Origin: Henriciella marina DSM 19595
Lineage (GTDB): Bacteria; Pseudomonadota; Alphaproteobacteria; Caulobacterales; Hyphomonadaceae
Length of the DNA stretch: 64,000 bases
NCBI RefSeq assembly: GCF_000376805.1
Contig: NZ_AQXT01000002.1
Coordinates: 1,364,001-1,428,000, forward strand
Direction: 5' to 3'
Made by a program: the position numbers and the translations under genes. Below are positions 52,011 through 60,496 of the stretch, one piece after another (within the stretch, counting starts at the first letter, position 1; every line of letters starts with the position of its first letter). The notes below the pieces were generated by a model. That model was not told the origin of the DNA, made no database searches, and worked only from the letters and a program-made list of their open reading frames with translations.

Positions 52011-53188
52011 CGTTTCGCAATCTCCCCTGCCCACCAGTTTGCCATCTTTACACGCTCCTCCCAATAGCGCGAACGATGATAGGCCCGGCGCACTTCATCC
52101 GCGCCTGCATGGCCTAGCTCTGCCTCGATCGCATCAGCATTCCAGCGGCCGCTTTCATTCAACAGGCTGGAGGCACTCGCCCGGAAACCGTGCGAGGTAT
52201 GCTCATGCTTGTCGAACCCCATGCGCCGCAGCGCCTGATTGAGCGTGTTTTCGCTGATCGGCTTGTCGCGAGCGATGGAAGACGGAAAGACGCGGTAGTT
52301 ACTGCCGGTCTCTGCCCGTTGCGCCTTCAGAATTTCAACAGCCAGCGGCGGCAACGGTTTCTGATGTTCACGCCGCATCTTTGTGCGCACCGCCGGTATC
52401 GTCCACACTGCCCGCTCCAGGTCGAACTCTTCCCATATTGCCAGCCGCAATTCGCCGGGCCGTGTGTACAGCAGTGCCATCAGCTTGAGTGCAGCGCGCG
52501 TCGATGGTGAGCCACCTTCATAGGTCCAGATCGCCCTCAGAAGGGCGCTGAAGCCCTTCCAGTCTGTAATGGCGGCCATGTGCGATACTTTGGGAGAGAT
52601 AAGCGCCCCGCGCAGGCCATAGGTTGGATCGTTTTCGGCGCGCGCCATGGCGATCGCATAGCGGAACACCTGCCCTACGGTCGAGCGCAGCCGCTTCGCC
52701 GTTTCATAATTGCCCGCGTCCTGAATTTTCAGAAGCGGTACCAGTATGTCAGCTGCGGAAATCGCGGTAATTGGGCGATCGCCAAAGTCGGCGTTCGCCA
52801 TAGCCAGAAGCCATTCCTTCTTTTTAAGCGTGGTTTCGGCCTTCCCTTCCTTGCGCTGCTTCTCGATCAGCTCAGCAGCGATCTTCGCAAAGGTATGCTC
52901 GGTGAGGGCTGCATGCTTCTGCTTCTCAGCTTTGGAATGTGCGCCCGGATCTATGCCCTCAGCTAGCAGCGCCTTTGCGTCGGCCCGCAACTCACGCGCC
53001 CGCGCCAGGCTGATCGCAGGATACGCGCCAAAGGCCAGCAGCTTTTCCTTGCCATCGAAGCGATAACGCAGCCGCCAAAGCTTCGAACCCGTCTTGCTGA
53101 CATGGACATAGAGCCCGCCGCCATCAGCGGTTTTATAGTCCTTATCGCGCGATTTTAGCTGGCGAACCTGAATATCGGTGAGCGGCAT
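52007..53188 (-). CDS. P4-type tyrosine recombinase (integrase)
   Basis: A 393-residue integrase. The N-terminal DUF4102 arm-binding domain (MPLTDIQVRQLKSRDKDYKT ... GSKLWRLRYRFDGKEK) is followed by a core-binding region. The catalytic domain has Arg in LLYTRPGELRL, HxxR in HTSHGFRASASSLLNE and the Tyr nucleophile near AYHRSRYWEERVK. ATG 53188 starts the conserved domain; the frame stays open back through att to 53416 and that extension is rejected. It sits beside its tRNA-Leu target, with arm repeats 34-94 bp upstream. Confidence 0.93.
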   Translation of the reverse strand: MPLTDIQVRQLKSRDKDYKTADGGGLYVHVSKTGSKLWRLRYRFDGKEKLLAFGAYPAISLARARELRADAKALLAEGIDPGAHSKAEKQKHAALTEHTFAKIAAELIEKQRKEGKAETTLKKKEWLLAMANADFGDRPITAISAADILVPLLKIQDAGNYETAKRLRSTVGQVFRYAIAMARAENDPTYGLRGALISPKVSHMAAITDWKGFSALLRAIWTYEGGSPSTRAALKLMALLYTRPGELRLAIWEEFDLERAVWTIPAVRTKMRREHQKPLPPLAVEILKAQRAETGSNYRVFPSSIARDKPISENTLNQALRRMGFDKHEHTSHGFRASASSLLNESGRWNADAIEAELGHAGADEVRRAYHRSRYWEERVKMANWWAGEIAKR

Positions 53189-53221
53189 TGCGGGTATCTC
53201 GATCAGCAAAACGGGTAGAAA

Positions 53222-53281
53222 TACCCGCGATACCCTCAAATCTACCCGCAAAACACCCGCATGCCAACGCACATACCCGCA
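53222..53281. repeat. Right-end arm-type integrase repeats
   Basis: Six direct copies of a TACCCGCA-like octamer start at 53222, 53231, 53243, 53254, 53264 and 53274 (the second and fifth are degenerate). Steps of 9-12 bp keep them near one face of the helix. The array lies between integrase and the crossover core, as arm sites do. Confidence 0.65.
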
Positions 53282-53313
53282 CCGCATCGGACGATGCGAA
53301 CAGCGGTAATCTC

Positions 53314-53388
53314 TAAAAACGCCTACTTTAGAAGGGCTTATGGAGTTTATTGGATTGCTTGGGAGTATAGAATGGTGCCCAGGAGAGG
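53314..53388. repeat. Right attachment region of the island
   Basis: The partner of 44396-44469. The core GGTGCCCAGGAGAGG (53374-53388) is part of the tRNA-Leu 3' end, so integration restores an intact tRNA. Confidence 0.85.
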
Positions 53389-53459
53389 ACTCGAACCTCC
53401 ACGACCGTAAGATCACTACGACCTGAACGTAGCGCGTCTACCAATTCCGCCACCTGGGC
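53373..53459 (-). tRNA. tRNA-Leu (anticodon CAG), CCA encoded
   Basis: On the minus strand GCCCAGG (5') pairs with CCTGGGC (3'), followed by discriminator A and an encoded CCA. The anticodon arm TACG-TTCAGGT-CGTA gives CAG. The variable arm is long, as in class II leucine tRNAs, and GGTTCGAGTCC forms the T arm. The 3' end is the integration core of the neighbouring island. Confidence 0.95.
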
Positions 53460-53602
53460 ATTCTAGGTCTCGGAAAGCCGGGTGATACGGCGCGCAAGCG
53501 GCGAGGTCAACGGACAAATCCAGCAGGCGACAAGCGCATAATCTGCCCGGCGCAGTGCATTGCGACCACTTGTGTGACGAGAACATCGAGCTCTTTACCG
53601 TT

Positions 53603-54607
53603 TCACAGGCTTGTCCAGAATGACTGGATTTCCGCGTTGACGCGGGCTGGCCGCTCGAATGGAAAAAACAGTTTCGCGCCGTCGAATTCTATAACCGGGC
53701 GGGCGTTCAGCAGGGCGTCTTGCAACCAGTAGGCCCAGTCGAGGCCAAAGAAGATGTCATCGGTTGCCCAGAGTATGAGACAGGGCACCTGCAGACGGCG
53801 AAGGTCCGGCTCGATCCGGGTTAACTGCGCTGTATCCTGAGGGGCAACATATTTGTTGAATGCGGCGCGCCGTTCGGGTGTCCGTGTGAGAGGGGTCAGG
53901 AATATACGGGTGAGGTCGTCGGTAACAGCCTGCGGATTCTCAAAGACCATCTGTGCGAGACCCTGTTCGGCGCGCATCAAGCCCGGAGTCCCGGTGATGG
54001 CCGCAAAGCTCTCGGCCAGTCCGCCCGCCGGCGCGGAAGCGCGTAGCGCCTCGAGCGCAGCGGGCGGCCAGTTGTCGTGCACATCGCAGTTTGTCAGTAC
54101 CAGCGAGTTGATCCGGTTCGGCGCCTTGACGGCGACGATCTGCGCAATCGCGCCGCCGCTGTCACTGCCGATCAGGTCAATCGACTCAAGGCCCAGCGTA
54201 TCCAGAAAGGCGAGGACCATTTCAGCCTGGGCGGTGAATGTCACATCCTGCTCCGCTGATATTTCGGTCTCCCCGTGTGCCATAAGATCGAGCGCGATAC
54301 ATCGGCGGTCTCCAGACAGGCCGGTGAGCTGTCCGGTCCAGTAATAGGCATTCAATCCGAGACCATGCAGGAAGAGGGCGGGGCGGCCGCTGCCCATCTC
54401 AACATAGGCAATCTTGCCGAAAGGTGTGTCTGCGAGTTTGCGGACGGCGGAAAAGTCAGCGTACGGAATCATTTCAGGCTCTCTCAAATTGCTGTGACGG
54501 GGCTGCAATGTGGCGCGCGCGATACCGAGAAGGTCATCGCGGCAGCCGGCCAGAAGCATGGATGCAACCGCGCTGCTCATGAGGTCGCGTCGATTGATGG
54601 GCGGCAT
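53603..54607 (-). CDS. Exported alpha/beta hydrolase
   Basis: A 334-residue hydrolase. The N-terminus NRRDLMSSAVASMLLAGC combines a twin-arginine motif with a lipobox, so it is probably a Tat-exported lipoprotein. ALFLHGLGLNAYYW is the oxyanion block, LIGSDSGGAIAQI the nucleophile elbow with Ser, and WATDDIFFGLDWA carries a candidate acid. The final catalytic His is not obvious: the short C-terminal tail contains none. It diverges from a TetR gene that likely controls it. Confidence 0.78.
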   Translation of the reverse strand: MPPINRRDLMSSAVASMLLAGCRDDLLGIARATLQPRHSNLREPEMIPYADFSAVRKLADTPFGKIAYVEMGSGRPALFLHGLGLNAYYWTGQLTGLSGDRRCIALDLMAHGETEISAEQDVTFTAQAEMVLAFLDTLGLESIDLIGSDSGGAIAQIVAVKAPNRINSLVLTNCDVHDNWPPAALEALRASAPAGGLAESFAAITGTPGLMRAEQGLAQMVFENPQAVTDDLTRIFLTPLTRTPERRAAFNKYVAPQDTAQLTRIEPDLRRLQVPCLILWATDDIFFGLDWAYWLQDALLNARPVIEFDGAKLFFPFERPARVNAEIQSFWTSL

Positions 54608-54640
54608 TTTACAGGTCCTCTCTGTCGGGACTTGAAATAG

Positions 54641-54658
54641 ATAACATAATTATGTTAT
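54641..54658. promoter_or_regulatory. Perfect 18-bp palindrome, candidate TetR operator
   Basis: ATAACATAATTATGTTAT is its own reverse complement and lies in the 90-bp spacer between the divergent hydrolase and TetR genes, 34 bp from the former and 40 bp from the latter. TetR-type operators are commonly palindromes of this size in such spacers. Confidence 0.65.
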
Positions 54659-54697
54659 GTCAAGACAAGATGGATTTTGGCCCGAATAATTTCGACG

Positions 54698-55324
54698 ATG
54701 GACGCTATGACCGACCATAAGAGCAGCAAGAGCCAGCAGACGCAGGCGCGTATGATCGAGGCGGCGCGTGACGTGTTCGCCCGGGAGGGCTACGCCGACG
54801 CGGCCCTGTCAGAGATTATCCAGAAGGCAGGCGTGACCACCGGCGCGGTCTATTATCATTTTACAGACAAGAAAGGCCTTTTCCAGGCGGCTGCTGAAAG
54901 CCTCGAGCAAGAAATTCTCGACGAGGTGTCCAGGCGGGTCAGCGGAACGGGCGACGCCTGGGACCTGTTTGAAACGGCCGTTCTCGAAACGCTCGACATC
55001 TGCGCCCGCCCCGACATCATGAGAATTGTCTTTCGCGAGGCTCCGGCTGTCATCGGCTTGCGGGAATGGCGGGAGATCGAGGTGCGCTATGCGTTCGGCC
55101 TGATGCAGGCGACTGTGCGCGATCTGGCAGAGGCCAAGCTGATCATCACGGATGCACCCGACATAACCTCACAGATCCTGCTCGGGGCGGTCATCGAGGC
55201 GGCCCATACGGTTGCTGATTCTGCGCAACACGCCAAATCGCTGAACGCAGCAAAGAGCACATTACGAACCATGCTGCGCGGCTTGAAACGCGTCCCCGAT
55301 AACCGGACTCACAAAGGGAAATGA
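54698..55324 (+). CDS. TetR-family transcriptional regulator
   Basis: About 208 residues from ATG 54698; ATG 54707 and a TTG at 54677 are alternatives and no clear ribosome site decides. QTQARMIEAARDVFAREGYADAALSEIIQKAGVTTGAVYYHFTDKKGLFQAA is a textbook TetR DNA-binding domain. The C-terminal part is of the AefR/YcdC-like all-helical kind. It likely represses itself and the divergent hydrolase through the palindrome at 54641-54658. Confidence 0.88.
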   Translation: MDAMTDHKSSKSQQTQARMIEAARDVFAREGYADAALSEIIQKAGVTTGAVYYHFTDKKGLFQAAAESLEQEILDEVSRRVSGTGDAWDLFETAVLETLDICARPDIMRIVFREAPAVIGLREWREIEVRYAFGLMQATVRDLAEAKLIITDAPDITSQILLGAVIEAAHTVADSAQHAKSLNAAKSTLRTMLRGLKRVPDNRTHKGK

Positions 55325-55328
55325 GAAG

Positions 55329-55880
55329 ATGTTGAAGCCATTAATACTGGCCGGGGCGCTTGTGTCGGCCACTGCCAGTGCCGCACACGCCCAGCTGTTC
55401 GTCGGCACCGGCGATGCTTATGACTGCTATATGAGCGCCAAATCCGGCGACACGGCTTCGTCCGGCACGATAAGCACGTGCGAGCGAGCCTTGTCCGCAG
55501 GCGCCCTGATTGGCACCGACCGGGCGTCCACTCTGGTCAATATGGGAATTCTGCTGATGCGCCGCGGCGACCACCTCAAGTCTCTGGACGCTTTCGATGC
55601 GGCCATCAGACTTCGACCAAAGCTGGCAGAGGCGCATCTCAATCGAGGTGCCAATCTTGTTTTTCTTCAGCGTCCGGACGACGCAATTGCGGCGCTGACG
55701 CATAGCATTGACCTGGAAACACGGCACATGCCGGAAGCGCTCTACAACCGGGCACTGGCCTATGAACGTATGGAGCACATCGAGCTGGCGTATGCCGACC
55801 TGCAATTGGCGCGGACGCTACGTCCCGATTGGAGCATCGTCACCCGGACGCTTGAACGCTACCAGGTCGTATCGGATTGA
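55329..55880 (+). CDS. Exported tetratricopeptide-repeat protein
   Basis: A 183-residue protein. The signal peptide runs to about AAHA (residue 21). Three TPR units follow, with ASTLVNMGILLMRRGDHLKSLDAFDAAIRLRP, AEAHLNRGANLVFLQRPDDAIAALTHSIDL and PEALYNRALAYERMEHIELAYADLQLARTLRP. Two cysteines near the N-terminus of the mature protein could pair. It begins 4 bp after the TetR stop. It is the last core gene before the IS-rich zone, and its stop is 80 bp from an IS end. Confidence 0.82.
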   Translation: MLKPLILAGALVSATASAAHAQLFVGTGDAYDCYMSAKSGDTASSGTISTCERALSAGALIGTDRASTLVNMGILLMRRGDHLKSLDAFDAAIRLRPKLAEAHLNRGANLVFLQRPDDAIAALTHSIDLETRHMPEALYNRALAYERMEHIELAYADLQLARTLRPDWSIVTRTLERYQVVSD

Positions 55881-55959
55881 GCGCATGATGCTCGGCGTAA
55901 TGATCGCTGATGGGGCAGACCAATCTTTGCGATGTGAGGCTGCAATCATGACTCGAGGG

Positions 55960-56777
55960 GGTGCTGTCAGTCTAATGCGAACCAGTCTCCAGCAACTGTC
56001 GGCGCACCCTACCCTATCCAGCCAGTAGCTGACGCCACTCAAGGAGAGCGGCATCTCGTTTCGTTTTGAAGGTCTGGCGATGGTTGATGTGGCGGTCGAG
56101 GCTGAAATGATTGTGAAACGAGGCGTGTGTCGAAGCGAACTTCTGTAGGTTCGACATTCGCCTGAACCGGGACATTGCCCTCTCTCTTCGCCGGAACGGC
56201 AAGTGCGAATTCTCGGCCCGATTATTGAGATGGCGACCGACCTCCTGACGGTCGATATTCCCGATCTCCTTCATTGCGGCGCCGTAGGATCTCAGCCGGT
56301 CGGTGATGATCGTGCGCGGAGCGCCATAACGCTTCATGGCTTTTCTCAAGAACCGCAATGCCGCTGATTTATCACGAGATTTCGTGACATAGCTTTCAAG
56401 AACTTCGCCTTCGTGATCAACGGCGCGCCAGAGGTAATGCGTCTCGCCGTTGATCTTCACAAAGACCTCGTCCAGGTGCCATTGCCATTGCGTGAACTGC
56501 CGCATGTAGCTTGTACGGCGTGCGCGGATCTTGCCGGCGAACATCGGCCCGAAACGGTCCACCCATGTCCGAACGCTCTCGTGGCAAACGTCGACGCCGC
56601 GTTCATGCAGCAGGTCTTCAACGTTCCGGAGCGACAGCGGGAAACGCACGTACAGCATGACCGCGAGCTGGATGATCTCGGGTGATGTCTTGAAGTATCG
56701 GAATGGATTGCGGGGCATCCGGCAATGCTAGCCAAGACGGCCGACGGGCTCAATCGGCCAGTTTCCCTGACAATACC
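55960..56777 (-). mobile_element. IS6-family element, copy A (818 bp)
   Basis: The ends are GGTGCTGTCAG (55960-55970) and CTGACAATACC (56767-56777), imperfect inverted repeats. It encloses one transposase. The flanking 8-bp sequences differ (CTCGAGGG and AGCGACGC), so no target duplication remains. The right end cuts directly into a serine recombinase gene. Confidence 0.88.
56014..56718 (-). CDS. IS6-family transposase, copy A
   Basis: A 234-residue DDE transposase. PLSLRNVEDLLHERGVDVCHESVRTWV is the helix-turn-helix region; the catalytic acids are in LDEVFVKINGE, TDRLRSYGAA and NNRAENSHLPFRRRERAM. The frame is complete and the three acids are in place, so it may be active. It fills most of IS copy A. 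Confidence 0.92.
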   Translation of the reverse strand: MPRNPFRYFKTSPEIIQLAVMLYVRFPLSLRNVEDLLHERGVDVCHESVRTWVDRFGPMFAGKIRARRTSYMRQFTQWQWHLDEVFVKINGETHYLWRAVDHEGEVLESYVTKSRDKSAALRFLRKAMKRYGAPRTIITDRLRSYGAAMKEIGNIDRQEVGRHLNNRAENSHLPFRRRERAMSRFRRMSNLQKFASTHASFHNHFSLDRHINHRQTFKTKRDAALLEWRQLLAG

Positions 56778-57346
56778 AGCGACGCTATCGCTACTACGTC
56801 TCCGCAGATGATCAAATCCGTCTGCCAGCGAACGAGCTGGAGCAGGTTGCCTTCAATGCGCTGGTCCATCGCCTGCAAGTCCAACATCAGCCGAGCAAAG
56901 ACGAGCCATCGCAGCGCGAAACGCTGAACCAGGTCGAACGTCTAATCGTCGGCTCGGGCGAGCTCGCAATCCATCTTGCAGGAAAAGAGGAGACGCCGCC
57001 CATCAGCACACCATTTTCGCAACGCCGGCGCGGCGTCGAATGCAAGCTCGTTCTGGACAGACAGAACACGCGCCGGAAACTGGATCGAGTGCTGATCCGC
57101 CGTATCATCCAGGCCATGGACTGGCTGGAGTCCATCAAAGCTGGACGCTCGATTGGCGACATTGCCAATGATCAAAACGTCTCACCGTCTTACATCACGC
57201 ACAATCTGGACCTGGCTTTCCTGTCACCTCGAATTCTCGAAGCGATCAGCGAAGGACGCCAGGCCCCGCACATCTCGGCCTACCAGCTTTCAAAGATTTC
57301 GATCCCGGTCAAATGGGACGAGCAGGACGCGATTTTTCTGTCCTAG
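56778..57346 (+). pseudogene. C-terminal remnant of a large serine recombinase
   Basis: The frame reads RRYRYYVSADDQIRLPANELEQ to DEQDAIFLS and stop, about 188 residues matching the last part of the intact recombinase at 60493-61998 at roughly 88-90% by eye. The catalytic N-terminal domain is absent because IS copy A ends exactly at the break. The frame is still open, which suggests the cut is recent or the tail was never under independent expression. Confidence 0.88.
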
Positions 57347-57425
57347 CTCCCGGCGCGATCAGGCGCTTCATTCTCTGGAAGACCTTCAACACGACCCTCT
57401 GAGGACCTGGCATGTCCCTATCCGT

Positions 57426-57491
57426 CATACCCTTTAGTCATATGACTTAGCCTATGACTAAGGGTATGACTTGGCCTATGACTAACCCATG
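57426..57491. repeat. TATGACT repeat hairpin downstream of the recombinase remnant
   Basis: CATACCC..AGTCATA (57426-57442) pairs with TATGACTAAGGGTATG (57453-57468) across a 10-nt loop, with one bulged T. Direct TATGACT units follow at 57441, 57453, 57465 and 57477, and a last ATGACTTA at 57489. The equivalent site is at 62078. Confidence 0.75.
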
Positions 57492-57541
57492 ACTTAAGTC
57501 CGCTGCGATAAAGGACGAGCGGCGGTTGATTGCCTCGAGTG

Positions 57542-58359
57542 GGTGCTGTCAGTCTAACGCGAACCAGTCTCCAGCATCGCCAGGCGCACTCTGCCCTAGC
57601 CAGCCAAAAGCCCGCGCCACTCGAGAAGGGCTGCGTCGCGTTGTGTTTTAAACGTCTGTCGGCGGTTGATGTGGCGGTCGAGGTTGAAATGATTATAAAA
57701 AGAGGCGTGGGTCGAGACGAATTTCTGCAAGTTCGACATTCGCCTGAACCGGCTCATAGCGCGCTCTCTTCGCCGGAACGGCAGATGACTATTCTCAGCC
57801 CGATTATTGAGATGGCGACCGACCTCGTGGCGGTCGATATTCCCGATCTCCTTCATCGCAGCGCCGTACGATCTTAGCCGGTCCGTGACGATTGTCCGCG
57901 GTGCACCGTATCGTTTCATCGCCTTCCGAAGGAAACGCAAAGCCGCTGATTTATCTCGGGTTTTGGTGACATAGCTTTCCAGCACTTCGCCTTCGTGATC
58001 GACGGCTCGCCAGAGGTAATGGGTCTCTCCATTGATCTTCACGAACACCTCATCCAGATGCCACTGCCATTGCGTAATCTGGCGCATGTAGCTCGCTCGG
58101 CGGACGCGAATCTTACCGGCAAACATCGGCCCAAACCGATCAACCCACAGCCGCACGCTCTCATAGCAGATGTCGATCCCACGCTCATGAAGGAGGTCTT
58201 CGACATTGCGGAGCGAGAGCGGAAACCGGACATACATCATCACCGCAAGCTGGATGATCTCGGGCGACGTTTTGAAGTAGCGGAACGGATTGCGGGACAT
58301 CAAGCGATGCTAGCGTCCTTGCGCTATCGGCTCAATCGCCCAGTTCTCCTGACAATACC
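57542..58359 (-). mobile_element. IS6-family element, copy B (818 bp)
   Basis: Ends GGTGCTGTCAG (57542-57552) and CTGACAATACC (58349-58359). It has the same length as copies A and C but diverges from them at many positions. It has no matching 8-bp flanks. Its right inverted repeat supplies the last codons of the minus-strand gene at 58310. Confidence 0.88.
57596..58300 (-). CDS. IS6-family transposase, copy B
   Basis: A 234-residue DDE transposase starting MSRNPFRYFKTSPEIIQL at ATG 58300 (a TTG at 58303 adds one residue). The acids in LDEVFVKINGE, TDRLRSYGAA and NNRAENSHLPF are intact. Compared with copy A it has clear substitutions, such as YESVRLWV for HESVRTWV. Confidence 0.92.
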   Translation of the reverse strand: MSRNPFRYFKTSPEIIQLAVMMYVRFPLSLRNVEDLLHERGIDICYESVRLWVDRFGPMFAGKIRVRRASYMRQITQWQWHLDEVFVKINGETHYLWRAVDHEGEVLESYVTKTRDKSAALRFLRKAMKRYGAPRTIVTDRLRSYGAAMKEIGNIDRHEVGRHLNNRAENSHLPFRRRERAMSRFRRMSNLQKFVSTHASFYNHFNLDRHINRRQTFKTQRDAALLEWRGLLAG

Positions 58360-59110
58360 CGAGATCTCGATCAAAGACTAAGTTCCGCCGATCGGTTTCT
58401 TCCAACTCATGCAAGCTAGAAGCTTCATGCTTTCCAGGCCAGATGGCGGCATTCGCTAATACAACAAACTCTTCAGACCGGCCGGCATCGACCAGCCAGC
58501 CTGCCAACGTCATACCGTAATACGCAAGCTCGGAAAAATGTGCGGGGCTGGCTTGACCAGAGACTTTGATATCAATGATTCGCAATCCGATGCGATCATC
58601 ATCGGCTCCGATTGTTTGCAGCGTTCCATCCGGAGCAATTGTCCGCCGTGCACTCCCAGTTGATGGCACCAAATGGATTATATCCGGTCTGACCTGCGCC
58701 AGCGCGATAAGGGGACCATCTCCACCGCACAGGCCATTCAGATCGTGGGCGGCAATAAAGGTTTGAGTCACGGGAAATTCGGCCTCAAGCAAGAAACCGT
58801 TCTCCGGTGCCTCTGCTAACACCGTTTCTAAATCGAGTGTTCGATATGCCGCTGGTGTCCCAGGTAGTGCTGCTGCATCAGAATTGGCAATAGCCAAATC
58901 GGGAAACGACACCTGCAACTCAGCGTACTTTTGGTGTTCGTAGTCGCGACCTTGTTGAGTGATAAGTGCGAGCCCCGGCCGGGCCGCGTCTTTTTCGGGA
59001 ACATTGGCGGCGGCTCTTGAGCGTCGTCCGTCATAAAGATCAAGGCGCAGACGCCTTTTACATCCTGTGCGGATGTACTGAGAAATCACGCGCTTACCGA
59101 GTTTATACAT
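58310..59110 (-). pseudogene. RecB/Cas4-like nuclease gene truncated by IS copy B
   Basis: A 266-residue frame from ATG 59110 (GAGGG upstream). VISQYIRTGCKRRLRLDLYD resembles the N-terminal Cys-bearing helix of Cas4/RecB-type nucleases, and DRIGLRIIDIKVSGQASPAHFSELAYYGMTLAGWLVD the PD-(D/E)xK core with Asp-Ile-Lys. Family members are usually much longer, often with a helicase part. The last 15 or so residues (YCQENWAIEPIAQGR) are read from the IS inverted repeat, so the natural C-terminus is lost. Assignment is by motif only. Confidence 0.6.
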
Positions 59111-59116
59111 ACTCAA

Positions 59117-59490
59117 CCCTCAGGCGATATTTGATCTCGATAGCCGTGTTCTATACTACTGAAAACCCGCTTTCCTGCCGATTATCGTAGGCTTGCGTGT
59201 TTAGTAAATGGATTTACCAAAATCTTTGATCCTCATTCAGGTTGCCTTCGGCTTTCCGAGAAGCCTGTGAACATGTTGCCGGACTGCTCGGTAATGGGCC
59301 GCACCAGTCGCCTCCGCCCAGAGACCGCATGATGGACGGATCGTGCCTTTCAGTTTGCACTGACATTGCTCGCCGTCGCGAAGGCTAGCAAACGGCCACG
59401 TCTCCGTCTCTTATCAATCGAGCTGCCAAGCCATTTCAACTGTTCCTAATAGGAATTTCAAAACCCGTCGCACATGTCTGCAATCGGGAT
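59117..59490. other. Intergenic region between the nuclease remnant and small hypothetical
   Basis: This 374-bp spacer shows no convincing gene. It contains a short palindrome GTAAAT-GG-ATTTAC at 59204-59217 in a locally AT-rich stretch. The part nearest 59110 should hold the promoter of the truncated nuclease gene. Confidence 0.5.
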
Positions 59491-59703
59491 CTAGCTGACG
59501 TCCGAAAGACGGCGCTCAGTCTCTTCAACTTTGCGAGAAGCGACTTCAATCCGCTGCTTCAGAGCCGCCAATCCAAGCTTGATCTCCTGCGTCCCTGACC
59601 GAGGCGCCTGAGCCGGCAGCCCGTCATTCAGCGCCCGCTCCAGCTCCGCCATCGCTTCAACAACCAGTTCGCGGATTGGGTCTAGCTCGTCCATGTCGGC
59701 CAC
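59491..59703 (-). CDS. Small hypothetical protein, likely coiled coil
   Basis: A 70-residue acidic, helix-rich protein (ELVVEAMAELERALNDG and LAALKQRIEVASRKVEETERRL), suggesting a short coiled coil. GTG 59703 has GAAGGCG about 9 nt upstream; ATG 59694 is also possible. It diverges from the DUF3489 gene. I recognise no family. Confidence 0.5.
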   Translation of the reverse strand: MADMDELDPIRELVVEAMAELERALNDGLPAQAPRSGTQEIKLGLAALKQRIEVASRKVEETERRLSDVS

Positions 59704-59873
59704 TTGGCGCGCCTTCGCCGTAACAGTCCACGCAGCTTTTTTGCGAGCCGCTGGACTTCAGGCGCGTTCCGAGCATTGCTGTCTTCGACAATAATAAAGC
59801 GCCGCCCGGTCCAGCCCGGGCTTGTCTCAGTGGGAGCGAACGATCGCGCCCACGCATCCAAAGGAGACAAGCC

Positions 59874-60110
59874 ATGACCGACCAACAAACAGTCGACGCC
59901 GCCAAAGACGGCACCAAGGAAGCCCGCCTGGTCGAGGCCCTGTCCGGCAAGGGCCAGACGCTGAAGCAGCTTTCGACCCTGCTTGCCTGGCAGCCGCACA
60001 CAGTCCGCGCCGCGATGACCCGGCTCCGCAAGCGCGGCTATGTCATTGATCGGATCGAAAAGACCGACAAGTCCCCTGCCCGGTTCAAACTTCGGGGAGA
60101 CAAAGCGTGA
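59874..60110 (+). CDS. DUF3489 protein
   Basis: A 78-residue protein. GKGQTLKQLSTLLAWQPHTVRAAMTRLRKRGYVIDRIEKTD is a compact winged-helix DUF3489 domain. It overlaps the next gene by 4 bp. The order DUF3489, DUF2924, recombinase is a recurrent cassette in alphaproteobacteria, where this protein probably binds DNA for the recombinase. Confidence 0.85.
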   Translation: MTDQQTVDAAKDGTKEARLVEALSGKGQTLKQLSTLLAWQPHTVRAAMTRLRKRGYVIDRIEKTDKSPARFKLRGDKA

Positions 60111-60496
60111 GCCAAGTCCACTTTGACAGCCTCTCACGAGACGAACTCATCGAGTGCTGGACCGAGATGATCGGTTCAGCGCCACCACCCAAACTTCGCT
60201 CGCCAATGATGGTGAAGGTCCTGACATGCGAGCAGCAATGGCAGGTCTCTGGCCAACCTCGTGCGGCCCTGGTGAAAAAACTTAGGCGGCTGGTGGGAGA
60301 GACGACCGGCGGCGCGGTGCCAGCTTGCAACGGTCAGCGCCTGGTGCGGGAGTGGAACGGCGTCGAACACACAGTCGATATCACCGAGGCTGGCTATTTC
60401 TGGAATGGCAAGATCTGGCGATCGCTCAGTGCTATCGCCAAGGAGATCACCGGGACGAAATGGTCCGGGCCCCGTTTCTTCGGTGTGCAGACATGA
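60107..60496 (+). CDS. DUF2924 protein
   Basis: A 129-residue basic protein from GTG 60107. LVREWNGVEHTVDITEAGYFWNGKIWRSLSAIAKEITGTKWSGPRFFG is the DUF2924 signature. It is coupled on both sides (GTGA and ATGA overlaps). The biochemical role is unknown; the constant company of large serine recombinases suggests an accessory factor. Confidence 0.88.
   Translation: MSQVHFDSLSRDELIECWTEMIGSAPPPKLRSPMMVKVLTCEQQWQVSGQPRAALVKKLRRLVGETTGGAVPACNGQRLVREWNGVEHTVDITEAGYFWNGKIWRSLSAIAKEITGTKWSGPRFFGVQT

Larger units (their letters stand above)
44456..53388. mobile_element. 8.9-kb integrative element at tRNA-Leu(CAG)
   Basis: It is bounded by the tRNA-end core repeats at 44456-44469 and 53374-53388, with arm-type repeats just inside both ends. 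Cargo, left to right on the minus strand: type III-like Res and Mod, a zinc-ribbon protein, a winged-helix protein, AlpA, an unknown protein coupled to integrase, and the integrase. No transfer or structural phage genes are present, so it is an island that integrates and probably needs help to move between cells. The 274 bp at 49306-49579 and 283 bp at 50177-50452 show no convincing gene. Confidence 0.88.

Noticed and set aside
53222-53281. CRISPR-like array
   Set aside because: The units are 8 bp with 1-4 bp between them, not 25-40 bp repeats with unique spacers, and no cas genes are near. Integrase arm sites explain them better.
53189-53416. N-terminal extension of the integrase through the att region
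   Set aside because: The extra 76 codons translate arm repeats and tRNA-flanking DNA. The conserved domain begins at MPLTD (53188).
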